Shown here in pieces: positions 26,697 through 36,196 of a stretch of DNA of 64,000 nucleotides (its first letter is position 1; every line of letters starts with the position of its first letter). A program made the position numbers and the translations under genes. Under the pieces are notes generated by a model, which did not search any database, was not told the DNA's origin, and saw only the letters and a list, made by a program, of their open reading frames with translations. The stretch comes from Streptococcus suis (GTDB lineage: Bacteria > Bacillota > Bacilli > Lactobacillales > Streptococcaceae), in NCBI RefSeq assembly GCF_016775005.1, contig NZ_JAEUXI010000006.1, forward strand, positions 62,001 to 126,000, given 5' to 3'.

Positions 26697-26860
26697 AGGA
26701 AACCTCTTTCAGTAATCTGTGTCTAGTATAGCATATCCCAAGGGAAAAATGGGAGGCTGTCACAGATTTGTTAGTTTGTCATTGGATAGAAAAGGACCTG
26801 TAAAAATTGACCCAAAAAGAAAACAGCATGTAACAAGCGATTACATACTGTTTTTCTGTC
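26697..26860. other. Spacer between the DUF1361 paralogues
   Basis: 164 bp without coding potential. On the minus strand it holds a terminator for copy 2 (26819-26858, CAGTATGTAA/TTACATGCTG plus T run) and the short upstream region of copy 1. Confidence 0.6.
26819..26858 (-). terminator. Terminator after DUF1361 copy 2
   Basis: On the minus strand ACAGTATGTAA-TCGCTTG-TTACATGCTGT is followed by TTTCTTTTT. Confidence 0.75.
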
Positions 26861-27454
26861 TTATTCATCAACTGCAAAGACCAAGACCATGATTTGCATG
26901 AGTGTGAAGCCCAGGATAAAAGGAAAGGATGACCAGTTGATAGCTGAAGTTAAGCCATTAAGAAATACGAGTGGTCGTGTAAAAATGTCCCAACTATGCA
27001 GATTAGCATAACGACCAATGTAGATTGCATAGCTTGAAAACAGAGATAGGAGACTGATGAATAAGAGTCGAAGGCCGTAAAATTGAATGCCATACCCCTT
27101 AAAAATCAATTCGACACTTTCTACCCCAGCCATTATACCAAATAGAATAGCTGGAACATAGAGCATGAAGAGAATTAAGCTAGATTGCTCCCAGAGAGCA
27201 TTGCTTGAAAACTGTAAATTCACAATCTCCGTCAAGATATAAAAGGTATTAGGATAAAAGAAGAGCCAAAAAGGCGTAATCAAAAGCTTGCTTGCGGTGT
27301 GGTTGTTCTGACGCACCAAAATCGCAAAGTCCAAGGCTAGCAAGGCCCAGACCATATTCCAAATCAAGGCAGTATTGCCAGCCCCATATAGGAACATCCC
27401 TCCTGCAATGATAGCAAAAAATAGATGGATGAGTAGATTTTTAGGTGAAAACAT
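26861..27454 (-). CDS. DUF1361 family membrane protein, copy 2
   Basis: A 197-aa paralogue of the neighbouring gene, with FFYPNTFYILTEIVNL, VPAILFGIMAGVESVELIF and AIYIGRYANLHSWDIFTRP at matching positions; well over half of the residues are identical by eye. Two ATGs lie at 27466 and 27454; I take 27454 because it aligns with the paralogue start and because the bases just upstream (GGGGTTATCT) align with those of copy 1 (AGAGGTTTCCT). Function unknown. Confidence 0.78.
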   Translation of the reverse strand: MFSPKNLLIHLFFAIIAGGMFLYGAGNTALIWNMVWALLALDFAILVRQNNHTASKLLITPFWLFFYPNTFYILTEIVNLQFSSNALWEQSSLILFMLYVPAILFGIMAGVESVELIFKGYGIQFYGLRLLFISLLSLFSSYAIYIGRYANLHSWDIFTRPLVFLNGLTSAINWSSFPFILGFTLMQIMVLVFAVDE

Positions 27455-27546
27455 AGATAACCCCATTCTTTTTCATAACTTCTTCTAGTATATCATATAT
27501 TAGAAGGATTGTGGACGGGAAGTCGCTTTGTTTTTACACAAAAATA

Positions 27547-27555
27547 TGATAAAAT
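27547..27555 (+). promoter_or_regulatory. Extended -10 box of metG
   Basis: TGATAAAAT, box TAAAAT at 27550-27555, 54 bp before the start codon. Confidence 0.5.
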
Positions 27556-27608
27556 GGGGTATTGTCAATAACAGGGTTTCATTTGCTCTGAATTTGAAAG
27601 GAAAAAAC

Positions 27609-29612
27609 ATGACAAAAACACCGTTTTACATTACCACACCGATTTATTATCCGTCTGGCAAGCTCCACATCGGATCGGCCTATACGACCATTGCCTGCGA
27701 TGTCTTGGCTCGCTACAAGCGGCTCATGGGCCACGAGGTTTTCTATCTGACAGGGCTTGATGAGCACGGGCAGAAGATTGAGGAGAAGGCAAAAGAGGCT
27801 GGTTTGACACCGCAAGCCTACGTTGACGGCATGGCGGTTGGGGTCAAGGAGCTCTGGAACTTGTTGGATATCTCTTACGACAAGTTTATCCGCACGACTG
27901 ATGATTACCACGAGGAAGTGGTGGCGGCTGTTTTTGAAAAATTGCTGGCGCAGGACGACATTTACTTGGGAGAGTATTCTGGTTGGTACTCTGTATCAGA
28001 TGAAGAATTCTTCACTGAAAGCCAATTGGCAGAGGTATTCCGTGATGAAAATGGTAAGGTAACAGGCGGTATCGCTCCGAGCGGTCACGAGGTTGCCTGG
28101 GTATCAGAAGAGTCTTACTTCCTCCGCCTCAGCAAGTATCAAGATAAATTGGTTGAGTTTTTCAATGCTCATCCAGACTTTATCCAGCCAGACGGCCGCC
28201 TCAATGAAATTATGAAAAACTTCATCGAGCCAGGCTTGGAAGATTTGGCAGTATCGCGTACCTCATTTACCTGGGGCGTGCCTGTACCGTCCAATCCAAA
28301 ACACGTTGTCTATGTTTGGATTGATGCCCTGCTCAACTATGCGACGGCCTTGGGCTATGGTCAGGAAGAAAGAGCCAACTACGACAAGTTCTGGAATGGC
28401 ACAGTTTACCATATGGTTGGTAAGGACATTCTTCGCTTCCACTCCATTTACTGGCCAATCATGCTTATGATGTTGGATATGAAGTTGCCAGACCGCTTGG
28501 TCGCTCATGGCTGGTTTGTCATGAAAGACGGCAAGATGTCCAAGTCTAAGGGCAATGTGGTCTATCCAGAAATGTTGGTCGAGCGTTTCGGCCTGGATCC
28601 ACTCCGTTACTACCTCATGCGTAGTCTGCCAGTCGGCTCTGACGGAACCTTTACACCAGAAGACTACGTTGGCCGTATCAACTATGAACTGGCCAACGAC
28701 CTTGGAAACTTGCTCAACCGTACGGTTGCGATGATTAACAAGTATTTCGGTGGTCAGGTACCAACCTTGGTTGCCAACGTGACTGATTTTGATGCGGACT
28801 TGGCGGCAGTAGTAGCTGATAACTTGGCAAGCTACCACAAGTATATGGAAGCTGTTGACTATCCACGTGCCTTGGAAGCGGTCTGGAATATCATCTCCCG
28901 TACCAACAAGTACATCGATGAAACAGCACCGTGGGTCTTGGCAAAAGAAGAAGCTGACCGTGACAAGTTGGCAGCGGTTATGGCACACTTGACAGCAGGT
29001 CTTCGTGTGGTGGCTCATCTGATTCAACCATTTATGATGATGACGTCAAATGCTATTATGGAACAGCTTGGTTTGGGAACAGCATTTGACCTTGAAAACC
29101 TTGACTTTGCAGGTCTTCCAGCTGGTTTGACAGTGGTCGCAAAAGGTACACCTATCTTCCCACGTCTTGATATGGAAGAGGAAATCGCCTATATCCAAGC
29201 CCAAATGGGTGGCAGCTCTGCTATTTCCCAAGAGGAAGAAAAAGAATGGAACCCAGCTGACGTGGAGCTGAAAAACGAGAAAGCTGCGATCAAGTTTGAG
29301 GACTTCGACAAGGTGGAAATCCGTGTGGCCGAGGTCAAAGAAGTATCCAAAGTAGAGGGCTCTGACAAGCTACTCAAGTTCCGTCTGGACGCAGGTGACG
29401 GTCAGGACCGCCAAATCCTGTCGGGTATCGCCAAGTACTATCCAAATGAGCAGGAGTTGGTCGGCAAGAAAGTCCAAATCGTTGCCAACCTCAAGCCACG
29501 TAAGATGATGGGCTTGCTCAGCCAGGGCATGATCCTCTCAGCCGAACACGACGGCAACTTGACACTCTTAACAGTCGATCCATCTGTGCCAAACGGCAGT
29601 CAGATTGGGTAA
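27609..29612 (+). CDS. metG: Methionine--tRNA ligase
   Basis: Charges tRNA-Met in the cytosol. The 667-aa class I synthetase has the HIGH-like motif [13 protein letters not shown] (residue 13 on), the KMSKSKGN motif near residue 300, an anticodon-binding helical domain and a C-terminal tRNA-binding (EMAP/OB) domain from about 565 ([18 protein letters not shown] ... [16 protein letters not shown]). The ATG at 27609 ([15 protein letters not shown]) follows GAAAGG; longer in-frame starts lack homology. Single gene with a strong terminator. Confidence 0.97.
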   Translation: MTKTPFYITTPIYYPSGKLHIGSAYTTIACDVLARYKRLMGHEVFYLTGLDEHGQKIEEKAKEAGLTPQAYVDGMAVGVKELWNLLDISYDKFIRTTDDYHEEVVAAVFEKLLAQDDIYLGEYSGWYSVSDEEFFTESQLAEVFRDENGKVTGGIAPSGHEVAWVSEESYFLRLSKYQDKLVEFFNAHPDFIQPDGRLNEIMKNFIEPGLEDLAVSRTSFTWGVPVPSNPKHVVYVWIDALLNYATALGYGQEERANYDKFWNGTVYHMVGKDILRFHSIYWPIMLMMLDMKLPDRLVAHGWFVMKDGKMSKSKGNVVYPEMLVERFGLDPLRYYLMRSLPVGSDGTFTPEDYVGRINYELANDLGNLLNRTVAMINKYFGGQVPTLVANVTDFDADLAAVVADNLASYHKYMEAVDYPRALEAVWNIISRTNKYIDETAPWVLAKEEADRDKLAAVMAHLTAGLRVVAHLIQPFMMMTSNAIMEQLGLGTAFDLENLDFAGLPAGLTVVAKGTPIFPRLDMEEEIAYIQAQMGGSSAISQEEEKEWNPADVELKNEKAAIKFEDFDKVEIRVAEVKEVSKVEGSDKLLKFRLDAGDGQDRQILSGIAKYYPNEQELVGKKVQIVANLKPRKMMGLLSQGMILSAEHDGNLTLLTVDPSVPNGSQIG

Positions 29613-29631
29613 AATTGCTTAGAAAAGACAC

Positions 29632-29664
29632 AAAAACCAGCCCTAGTCGGCTGGTTTTTTGATT
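29632..29664. terminator. Bidirectional terminator between metG and the GNAT pseudogene
   Basis: AAAAACCAGCC-CTAGTC-GGCTGGTTTTTTG; perfect 7-bp GC-rich stem plus A/T flanks. The stop of the minus-strand gene lies in the loop. Confidence 0.85.
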
Positions 29665-30209
29665 GCTTTCCATTCCTCTTCTAGAATGGACATAATGAGG
29701 GTATCGGCATAACCGTCTGCTGTCTTCTGGCTGTCACGCTTGATGCCTTCCAAACGAAAGCCAGCTTTTTCATAGGCACGCTTGGCACGCGGATTGAAGG
29801 AAAAAACTTCCAGTTCCAAGCGATGCAGGCCGACCTACTTAAAAGCAAAGTCTCTGGTTTTCTCAACTGCCCAAGAGTCCAGACCTTGTCCCAGATAATC
29901 CTCGTTAAAGATGACAATCCGAAAGTTAGCAGACCTGTTCTCCCTATCCAGTTCATTGATGACAGCTTCACCGATAAAAGTCCCGTTAGGTGCAATCAGC
30001 ATAAAATCAAACCGGTCAGGGTCAGCGACAATCCGATTGTAGTAGCTGACTACATCTTCTTTTCCATAAGTTCCCGAACTCCCCGTCAGGTAATCAATTT
30101 CGGCAGAAGGTTTGGAAAAACAGTCCTCATAATACTTCTCCGCAAGGCCCGCTTGAAAGGACTGCAAGACAAAGCCGTCCTTTTCCCATTTGGCAATTTT
30201 TTTAGTCAT
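29643..30209 (-). pseudogene. RimJ/RimL-type GNAT acetyltransferase interrupted by an in-frame amber codon
   Basis: Read on the minus strand from the ATG at 30209 (MTKKIAKWEKDGFVLQ, ribosome-binding site AAAGGAGA), the frame encodes a GNAT N-terminus through DSWAVEKTRDFAFK, then a TAG at 29837-29835. The same frame continues without shift as VGLHRLELEVFSFNPRAKRA and YEKAGFRLEGIKRDS to a stop at 29645-29643, giving 188 codons in all. The part after the TAG is the conserved acetyl-CoA-binding and C-terminal region, so the 124-residue product is probably inactive. A single base change (GAG, CAG or AAG to TAG) explains it. Recent loss, suppression or a sequencing error are all possible. Confidence 0.85.
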
Positions 30210-30242
30210 GTTCCATCTCCTTTCCATCATTCTACCACAAAC

Positions 30243-30250
30243 TCCGAATA
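30243..30250 (+). promoter_or_regulatory. cin-box (SigX/ComX promoter element) before coiA
   Basis: TCCGAATA at 30243-30250 fits the streptococcal late-competence box TNCGAATA, 18 bp before the start codon and just ahead of the ribosome-binding site. Confidence 0.7.
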
Positions 30251-30268
30251 GATAAGAAAGGAGAGTTT

Positions 30269-31210
30269 ATGTTAGTAGCCATCGATCAAAAGGGACAAAT
30301 GATTAATCTCTTGGAAAAACCAGAGGTGAAAAAAGAGGAGTATTTCTGCCCAGCCTGCTCTGGCAAGGTCCGTTACCGGTCTGGAAAAATTCTGCGTTCG
30401 CACTTTGCCCACCAAACCTTGCGGGATTGCGATTTCTGGTCCGAGAATGAGTCCGCCCAGCATCTGGAATTAAAAACCATCCTTTATGAGTGGCTGAGGA
30501 AGCACGAGGCAGTGAAACTTGAGGTCCCTCTACCTCAGATTCAGCAAGTTGCAGACCTCCTTGTCAATCGAAATCTAGCCTTGGAAGTGCAATGCTCACG
30601 CTTGTCCATCTCACGCTTGCAAGAGCGGACCAAGGCTTATCAGAAGGCAGGTATGGTTGTTCTGTGGCTATTAGGTAAGGATCTTTGGCTTGGAGAACGG
30701 TTGACCAATCTCCACAAGCAATTTCTGTATTTTAGTATGAATATGGGCTTTCACCTGTGGGAACTGGATGTTGAAAAGCAGGAGCTACGATTGCACTACC
30801 TGATTCACGAGGACTGGTATGGTAAGGTTCACAAGTTAACCAAGGTCTTTCCATTTGGTCAGGGAGACTTATTAGCCATTCTGCGATCACCATTTGCTAA
30901 GCAAGCTTTGTCCTATTTTACTTGTTCGAGTGATCAGGGCTTGCTGGACTATGTCGCCAAACAGCTCTATTATCGCGTGCCCAAGTGGATGAACTTGCAG
31001 GCGGAGGCCTACCAGCAAGGGAAAAACTTACTCAGTCAGTCCTTGGCTGACTTCTATCCCCAAATCCGCCTGCCCCGCTCTGCTATTGGCTTTGCCCAAG
31101 TCCGCCAAGACTTAAGCTCCCTCTACCCAGCCTTTGACCAGTATTATGCAGGAGTCAAGGACAAGCGGATACAAACGGTTTATCCACCAGCGGTTTATTG
31201 GAAAAACTAG
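30269..31210 (+). CDS. coiA: Competence protein CoiA
   Basis: Late-competence protein required for natural transformation in streptococci; proposed to act in processing or recombination of incoming DNA. The 313-aa product has an N-terminal cysteine module (FCPACSGKVRYRSGK), SHFAH and a nuclease-like core (LELKTILYEWL ... LEVQCSRLS) typical of the CoiA family. Start ATG at 30269 behind AAAGGAG. A cin-box directly upstream links it to the SigX regulon. It is followed by a terminator. Confidence 0.93.
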   Translation: MLVAIDQKGQMINLLEKPEVKKEEYFCPACSGKVRYRSGKILRSHFAHQTLRDCDFWSENESAQHLELKTILYEWLRKHEAVKLEVPLPQIQQVADLLVNRNLALEVQCSRLSISRLQERTKAYQKAGMVVLWLLGKDLWLGERLTNLHKQFLYFSMNMGFHLWELDVEKQELRLHYLIHEDWYGKVHKLTKVFPFGQGDLLAILRSPFAKQALSYFTCSSDQGLLDYVAKQLYYRVPKWMNLQAEAYQQGKNLLSQSLADFYPQIRLPRSAIGFAQVRQDLSSLYPAFDQYYAGVKDKRIQTVYPPAVYWKN

Positions 31211-31213
31211 TAT

Positions 31214-31252
31214 GTAAGCCCTCACTTTCCAATGGAAAGCGGGGCTTTTTTG
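31214..31252 (+). terminator. Terminator after coiA
   Basis: AGCCC-TC-CTTTCC / GGAAAG-C-GGGGCTTTTTT forms an interrupted stem with a T run. Confidence 0.75.
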
Positions 31253-31284
31253 TGGTAAAATAATGGGAACGGAGGATTTTATTT

Positions 31285-33087
31285 ATGTCACAACAACGTC
31301 ATGAAATCGAAGAAAAATACCAGTGGGATTTGGCCACTATTTTCCCAACAGATGAGGCTTGGGAAGCTGAGTTGGCTGAACTCCAAGTAGAAACAGAAAA
31401 GACAAAGGAGTTTGCAGGGCATTTGCTCGACTCTGCTAAGAGCCTCTTGGAAATTAGTGAAACCCAACTTGGCCTCATGCGTCGCATTGAAAAGCTCTAT
31501 GTCTATGCGTCCATGAAGAACGACCAGGACACTCGTGAAGGCAAGTATCAGGAGTTTCAAGCCAAGGCTTTGGCCCTTTATTCAGCCTTTTCACAAGCCT
31601 TCGCCTTCTATGAGCCAGAATTTATGGCCATTACCGAGGAGCAACTGGAAGCCTTCAAGGCAGAAGAGCCAGCTCTGAGTCAGTACAGCCACCAATTTGA
31701 AAAACTCTTGGCAGCCAAGGATCATATCTTGTCACAGGAAGTAGAAGAAGTTCTTGCGGCGACCAGCGAGATTTTCGATGCCCCGTCTGAAACTTTCTCT
31801 GTTTTGGACAATGCCAGCCTGCGTTTCCCAGAAATCGCAGATGAGGACGGCAAGTTGGTGCCTCTCTCTCACGGCAACTACATCTCCTTCATGGAGTCCA
31901 AAAACCGTGAAGTGCGTCAAGAGGCCTATGAGGCACTCTACGAAACCTACGAGCAGTTCCAGCATACCTACGCCAAGACCCTCCAGTCTAACGTTAAGGT
32001 CAATAACCTGAAAGCTCGTTTGCGGAAGTACGACTCTGCCCGCCATGCAGCCCTTTCTGCCAACTTCATTCCAGAGTCCGTTTACGATACATTAGTGTCA
32101 GCAGTCAACAAGCACCTCCCGCTCTTGCACCGCTACATCAATTTGCGTAAGAAACTCTTGGGAATCGATGATCTCAAGATGTACGATATGTACACACCGC
32201 TTTCGAGCACAGATACAAAAGTCACCTATGAAGAGGCCTTGGCTACCTGTGCCGATACATTGGATATCTTTGGTGATGAGTATGCGGCCATTGTCAAAGA
32301 AGCCTTTGAAAACCGCTGGATTGATGTCCATGTCAACGAAGGCAAGCGTTCAGGAGCCTATTCAGGTGGTGCTTACGACACCAATGCCTTCATGCTTCTC
32401 AACTGGCAGGACAACTTGGACAATATGTATACCCTGATTCATGAAACAGGGCATTCGCTCCATTCTATGTTGACTCGTCAGAATCAGCCTTATGTCTATG
32501 GTCACTATTCGATTTTCTTGGCGGAGATTGCTTCGACCACCAACGAAAATCTCTTGACAGAGAAGCTCTTGGCCGAAGTCGAAGACGACAAGACCCGCTT
32601 TGCTATTCTCAACCACTACCTAGACGGTTTCCGTGGCACTGTCTTCCGTCAAACCCAGTTTGCAGAGTTTGAGCAGGCTATTTATAAAGCAGACCAAGAA
32701 GGTCAGGTCTTGACAGCGGACTTCCTCAACCAGCTCTACGGTGAGCTCAACGAGAAGTACTACGGCTTGTCTGCGGAAGAAAATCCACTGATTCAGTACG
32801 AGTGGGCTCGTATTCCACATTTCTATTACAATTTCTATGTTTACCAATATTCAACGGGCTTTGCGGCAGCGTCTGCTTTGGCAGACAAGATTGTCAATGG
32901 TAGCCCAGAGGACAAGGAAAACTATCTCAACTACCTCAAGGCTGGTAGCTCTGATTATCCACTCAATGTCATTGCAAAAGCTGGCGTGGATATGACCAAG
33001 GAAGACTATCTCAACGATGCCTTCAAGGTCTTTGAAGCCCGCCTGACAGAGTTGGAAGCTCTTGTTGAGAAAGGTGTGCACCTATAA
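31285..33087 (+). CDS. pepF: Oligoendopeptidase F
   Basis: Cytosolic zinc metallopeptidase of family M3B that cleaves short peptides. The 600-aa product has the zinc motif HETGHSLHS near residue 387 and the third-ligand Glu downstream in [12 protein letters not shown], with the family C-terminus ([20 protein letters not shown]). Ribosome-binding site GGAGG. The next gene begins one base after the stop, so the two may be co-transcribed. coiA-pepF linkage is common in streptococci. Confidence 0.96.
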   Translation: MSQQRHEIEEKYQWDLATIFPTDEAWEAELAELQVETEKTKEFAGHLLDSAKSLLEISETQLGLMRRIEKLYVYASMKNDQDTREGKYQEFQAKALALYSAFSQAFAFYEPEFMAITEEQLEAFKAEEPALSQYSHQFEKLLAAKDHILSQEVEEVLAATSEIFDAPSETFSVLDNASLRFPEIADEDGKLVPLSHGNYISFMESKNREVRQEAYEALYETYEQFQHTYAKTLQSNVKVNNLKARLRKYDSARHAALSANFIPESVYDTLVSAVNKHLPLLHRYINLRKKLLGIDDLKMYDMYTPLSSTDTKVTYEEALATCADTLDIFGDEYAAIVKEAFENRWIDVHVNEGKRSGAYSGGAYDTNAFMLLNWQDNLDNMYTLIHETGHSLHSMLTRQNQPYVYGHYSIFLAEIASTTNENLLTEKLLAEVEDDKTRFAILNHYLDGFRGTVFRQTQFAEFEQAIYKADQEGQVLTADFLNQLYGELNEKYYGLSAEENPLIQYEWARIPHFYYNFYVYQYSTGFAAASALADKIVNGSPEDKENYLNYLKAGSSDYPLNVIAKAGVDMTKEDYLNDAFKVFEARLTELEALVEKGVHL

Positions 33088-33088
33088 G

Positions 33089-33565
33089 ATGATTTCCTAT
33101 AACCGCTCTAGTCTGATTCCATTTGCGACGGCAGCTTGTTTATTTGTGATTGCCCTGGGTTTACTGACTCACTCCAAGACTGGGGAGAATCGGTTCCTAA
33201 TGGCTCTAGTTTTATTGATATCAGCTCTTGTTTTTACTGGCTGGGGGATTTTTATCAGAAGACAAGCACCAGCCCTTGTGATTGGAGAACAGGGTTTCGA
33301 ACTACGTCCGACCATGTTTGGGCCAAGTTCTAACTTTAGTTGGGAAGATATTGTTTCCATTCAATATGTGGTTCGTCAGAGCGAGGGGCTGCAGTATGTC
33401 ATCTTGAAAAAAGATTTACTCTTTTATGGAGCGAATCGTCAATTTTTAATCAGTATGCCTGTGGGTAAATTAGCAGAATTTGACTTCAATGATGTCTATC
33501 ATTTCATCCAAGAGCAAGCCCCTCATGTCACTTGGGAATTTGCGGATGATGTACAGTTTTATTAA
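33089..33565 (+). CDS. Small membrane protein with PH-like soluble part
   Basis: A 158-aa protein, not assigned to a named family. Two hydrophobic segments (SLIPFATAACLFVIALGLL and FLMALVLLISALVFTGWGIF) are followed by a cytoplasmic part whose start (LVIGEQGFELRP, NFSWEDIVSIQYV) resembles bacterial PH-like domains of the YcxB/STM3941 type. The ATG at 33089 lies one base after the pepF stop; the only purine-rich site is GAAAGG in the pepF end, so translation may be coupled. Confidence 0.65.
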   Translation: MISYNRSSLIPFATAACLFVIALGLLTHSKTGENRFLMALVLLISALVFTGWGIFIRRQAPALVIGEQGFELRPTMFGPSSNFSWEDIVSIQYVVRQSEGLQYVILKKDLLFYGANRQFLISMPVGKLAEFDFNDVYHFIQEQAPHVTWEFADDVQFY

Positions 33566-33614
33566 GAAAAGCAATGTCGAGACAGCGACAAAATAAATAA
33601 TGAAAGGAGTTTGC

Positions 33615-34157
33615 ATGTTTACAGAAGAATCTCTCCAAGATATCTTTGAGATTGCGGATATTCTATCAGAAGGTGACGAGATTGTTTACCGTCAACTCAA
33701 AGAAATTGTTTTTGCACAAGATCCAGAAGCCTTATTGGACCATCTGGAAACCTTGATTGCGCCTGAGTTCTTCCAAGATTTGTTGGAGAAATTTACGGAC
33801 TCAGAAAAAAACAATCTATGGTATATTTTGGTCTATCTGCTCATTCAACGCAACTATATTGTTGTGACAGGTCAGACTGAGTTCTTGTCTAGCTTCATTC
33901 AAGGTTTTGACAAAGTTCCTTTTATGCAGCGTTCAGGAATCACTCTCTGGTCTAAGCTCTTCCAGTTGGACACGAGAGATAGTCAGTTGAAGTGGATTTC
34001 CAATATCAATCACATTTTGCTTTTACAAGATGCGGTAGTAGGTGCCATCTATCTCAATGATGAGAAGAATTATTTCTTCCTTAGTAAGCTAGATCAAATG
34101 CAGAAGCTCAGCTATTTGGCAGAACGACTTGGATTTAGTATTCAAATTGCGGGTTAA
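33615..34157 (+). CDS. Uncharacterised acidic cytosolic protein
   Basis: I do not recognise a family. The 180-aa product is acidic and mostly helical, without membrane or signal segments. The N-terminus is MFTEESLQDIFEIADILSEG. The ATG at 33615 follows GAAAGGAG at a good distance; the in-frame ATG at 33600 overlaps that site and is rejected. The gene is followed by a strong terminator and lies between the pepF pair and an O-methyltransferase gene. Confidence 0.65.
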   Translation: MFTEESLQDIFEIADILSEGDEIVYRQLKEIVFAQDPEALLDHLETLIAPEFFQDLLEKFTDSEKNNLWYILVYLLIQRNYIVVTGQTEFLSSFIQGFDKVPFMQRSGITLWSKLFQLDTRDSQLKWISNINHILLLQDAVVGAIYLNDEKNYFFLSKLDQMQKLSYLAERLGFSIQIAG

Positions 34158-34158
34158 G

Positions 34159-34190
34159 TAACCGCCTCCTATGGGAGGTGGTTTTTCCTT
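34159..34190 (+). terminator. Terminator with 10-bp stem
   Basis: ACCGCCTCC-TAT-GGGAGGTGGTTTTTCC, directly after the stop codon. Confidence 0.85.
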
Positions 34191-34233
34191 ATCTTCCTTG
34201 ACCCTATGCTGTTCCTGTGCTATACTGAGGATT

Positions 34234-34953
34234 ATGGTTGAAACTTATTCAAAAAATGCAAACCACAATATGCGCCGTCCAGTTGTTAAGGAAGAAATTG
34301 TGGATTTTATGCGTACAAAACAGGCGCCAAATATCGGATTTTTGAAGGAACTAGCGGAATTTGCTCAAGAAGAAAACATCCCTGTGATTCCGCATGAGAC
34401 TGTTGCTTTTTTCCGTCTACTCTTGCAGTCTATCCAGCCCAAGGATATCTTGGAAATTGGGACAGCGATTGGTTTTTCTGCCTTACTAATGGCTGAAAAT
34501 TGCCCTGAAGCTCGGATTACGACCATTGATCGCAACGAGGAGATGATTGGCTTGGCCAAGCGCAATTTTGCCCAGTTCGATGAGCGAAAACAGATTCAAC
34601 TTTTGGAAGGTGAGGCGCAGGATATCTTGCCCGGCTTGCATGATAGCTCTTATGATTTTGTATTTATGGATTCTGCCAAATCTAAGTACATCGTCTTTTT
34701 GCCAGATGTTCTGAAAAAACTGAAAAAAGGTGGCATGGTTGTGATTGATGATATCTTCCAAGGTGGAGATGTTGCCTTGCCAATTGAAGAAGTGAGACGG
34801 GGGCAGCGAACTATCTATCGTGGCCTGCATAAGTTGTTTGATGCAACCTTGCAACACCCTGATTTGACAGCCAGCCTAGTCTCCATCAGCGATGGTTTGC
34901 TCTTAATCCGTAAAAATGTGGAAGAAGTTGACCTCTTGACTGATGAAAATTAA
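34234..34953 (+). CDS. Class I SAM-dependent O-methyltransferase
   Basis: A 239-aa cytosolic methyltransferase of the small-molecule O-methyltransferase family (PF01596 type). The SAM-binding motif I is ILEIGTAIGFSALLMA (about residue 68), followed by ITTIDRNEEMI and the acidic metal-site region DFVFMDSAKSKY and VVIDDIF. The substrate is unknown. The ATG at 34234 (MVETYSKNANHNM) follows CTGAGGA. Position just upstream of prsA is conserved in streptococci, in my recollection. Confidence 0.88.
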   Translation: MVETYSKNANHNMRRPVVKEEIVDFMRTKQAPNIGFLKELAEFAQEENIPVIPHETVAFFRLLLQSIQPKDILEIGTAIGFSALLMAENCPEARITTIDRNEEMIGLAKRNFAQFDERKQIQLLEGEAQDILPGLHDSSYDFVFMDSAKSKYIVFLPDVLKKLKKGGMVVIDDIFQGGDVALPIEEVRRGQRTIYRGLHKLFDATLQHPDLTASLVSISDGLLLIRKNVEEVDLLTDEN

Positions 34954-34971
34954 GCAAATTTTAAGGTTTTG

Positions 34972-34980
34972 TGATATAAT
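34972..34980 (+). promoter_or_regulatory. Extended -10 box of prsA
   Basis: TGATATAAT with the box at 34975-34980, 34 bp before the start codon. Confidence 0.6.
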
Positions 34981-35013
34981 AATTGAGTTAAAGAAAAAAG
35001 GAGTAACACATAC

Positions 35014-36003
35014 ATGAAGACAAAAAAACTCATTGCAGGAGCTGTTACCTTGTTGGCAACAGTGACTCTTGCAGCTTGCTCAAGTTCAACGGATACTGAT
35101 ATCGTGACCATGAAGGGTCAAACGATTACTGTTTCTGAGTTCTATGAACAAGTGAAGACAAACTCTTCTGCTCAACAAGTTCTCTTGTCTATGGTTATTA
35201 CAGAAGTTTTTGAAGAAAAATATGGCGATAAAGTCACAGATGCAGAAGTCAATGAAGCTTATGACACAATGGCTTCACAATACGGTGATTCATTTGAAGC
35301 AGCCTTGACATCTGCAGGTTTGACAGCTGAAACTTACAAGCAGCAAATCCGTACCAACAAATTGGTTGAGTATGCAGTAAAACAAGCCGCAGAAAAAGAA
35401 TTGACAGATGAAAACTACCAAGCTGCTTATGAAGCTTATACACCAGAAGTGACTGCCCAAATCATTAAATTAGATGATGAAACAAAAGCTAAAGAGATTT
35501 TGGCTGAAGCACAAAAAGATGGTGCTGATTTTGCCCAATTGGCAAAAGATAACTCAACGGATTCAACCACTAAAGAAGATGGTGGAACTGTTACCTTCGA
35601 CTCAACCTCAACAGATATTCCAACGGAAGTCCAAACAGCAATCTTTGCCTTGGATGAAGGACAAGTGGGAGCATCAGTTGTAACAGTTGTTGATATGACA
35701 ACCTATACAACATCTTACTATGTTGTGAAATTGAATACCAAAACAGAAAAATCTTCAAACAGGGAAGATTACAAAGACATCTTGAAAGAAGTTATTTTGA
35801 AAGAAAAACAGGCTAATTCAACCTTCATCGCAGGTGTTGTTTCGCAAGCCCTTCAAGATGCAAACGTGAAAGTGAAAGATGCAGCCTTCCAAAACGTTCT
35901 TTCACAATACATCACATCCACTACTGAAAGTTCTTCAATTTCAGAGTCTAGCTCTTCAACAGAAGCCTCTAGCACGACAGAATCAAGTTCTTCAGGTGAA
36001 TAA
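35014..36003 (+). CDS. prsA: Foldase lipoprotein PrsA (peptidyl-prolyl isomerase)
   Basis: Membrane-anchored extracellular foldase that helps exported proteins fold after Sec translocation. The 329-aa product has a lipoprotein signal with lipobox LAACSSS (Cys near residue 22), an N-terminal chaperone domain, a parvulin-type PPIase domain (about 140-240) and a C-terminal Ser/Thr-rich tail (SSSISESSSSTEASSTTESS). The parvulin core is degenerate compared with Bacillus PrsA, as often in streptococci. A T-box leader begins within about 10 bp of its stop, with no terminator between. Confidence 0.93.
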   Translation: MKTKKLIAGAVTLLATVTLAACSSSTDTDIVTMKGQTITVSEFYEQVKTNSSAQQVLLSMVITEVFEEKYGDKVTDAEVNEAYDTMASQYGDSFEAALTSAGLTAETYKQQIRTNKLVEYAVKQAAEKELTDENYQAAYEAYTPEVTAQIIKLDDETKAKEILAEAQKDGADFAQLAKDNSTDSTTKEDGGTVTFDSTSTDIPTEVQTAIFALDEGQVGASVVTVVDMTTYTTSYYVVKLNTKTEKSSNREDYKDILKEVILKEKQANSTFIAGVVSQALQDANVKVKDAAFQNVLSQYITSTTESSSISESSSSTEASSTTESSSSGE

Positions 36004-36006
36004 TTA

Positions 36007-36190
36007 AGATTGGAAGGAATACTCTGATTTCAGAAACTTGGCGGTTGTTGCGAGCCAAGACAGACTTCCTTCTTGCTACTTAATTTCTACAATTGAATAC
36101 AGGTTATGAAATGAGAATGACAAGTCATTGAATGAAGGTGGTACCGCGGTTTTTCGCCCTTCGTTTGGTTTCTTGTTATTTTTTTTGGAG
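36007..36190 (+). promoter_or_regulatory. T-box leader with alanine specifier
   Basis: The T-box core GAAGGTGGTACCGCGG lies at 36134-36149, with CGCCCTTC closing the antiterminator. The UGGU bulge pairs with a tRNA ending ACCA. Stem I carries GCT at 36075-36077 in the position of a specifier, fitting tRNA-Ala. A run of eight T residues lies at 36179-36186, but I find no complementary arm for CGCCCTTC ahead of it, so the usual terminator stem is missing or very weak. The next gene is not alaS but a LURP-one-like gene; alaS follows 0.9 kb downstream. Confidence 0.82.
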
Positions 36191-36196
36191 GTTATC

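Noticed and set aside
28263-29027. 254-codon minus-strand ORF inside metG
   Set aside because: Antisense to a strongly conserved synthetase frame; its length follows from codon bias, and no start signal or homology is seen.
29681-29995. Minus-strand ORF of 104 codons overlapping the GNAT pseudogene
   Set aside because: It is read in a different frame from the GNAT sequence, has no ribosome-binding site and no recognisable protein; the broken gene explains the region.
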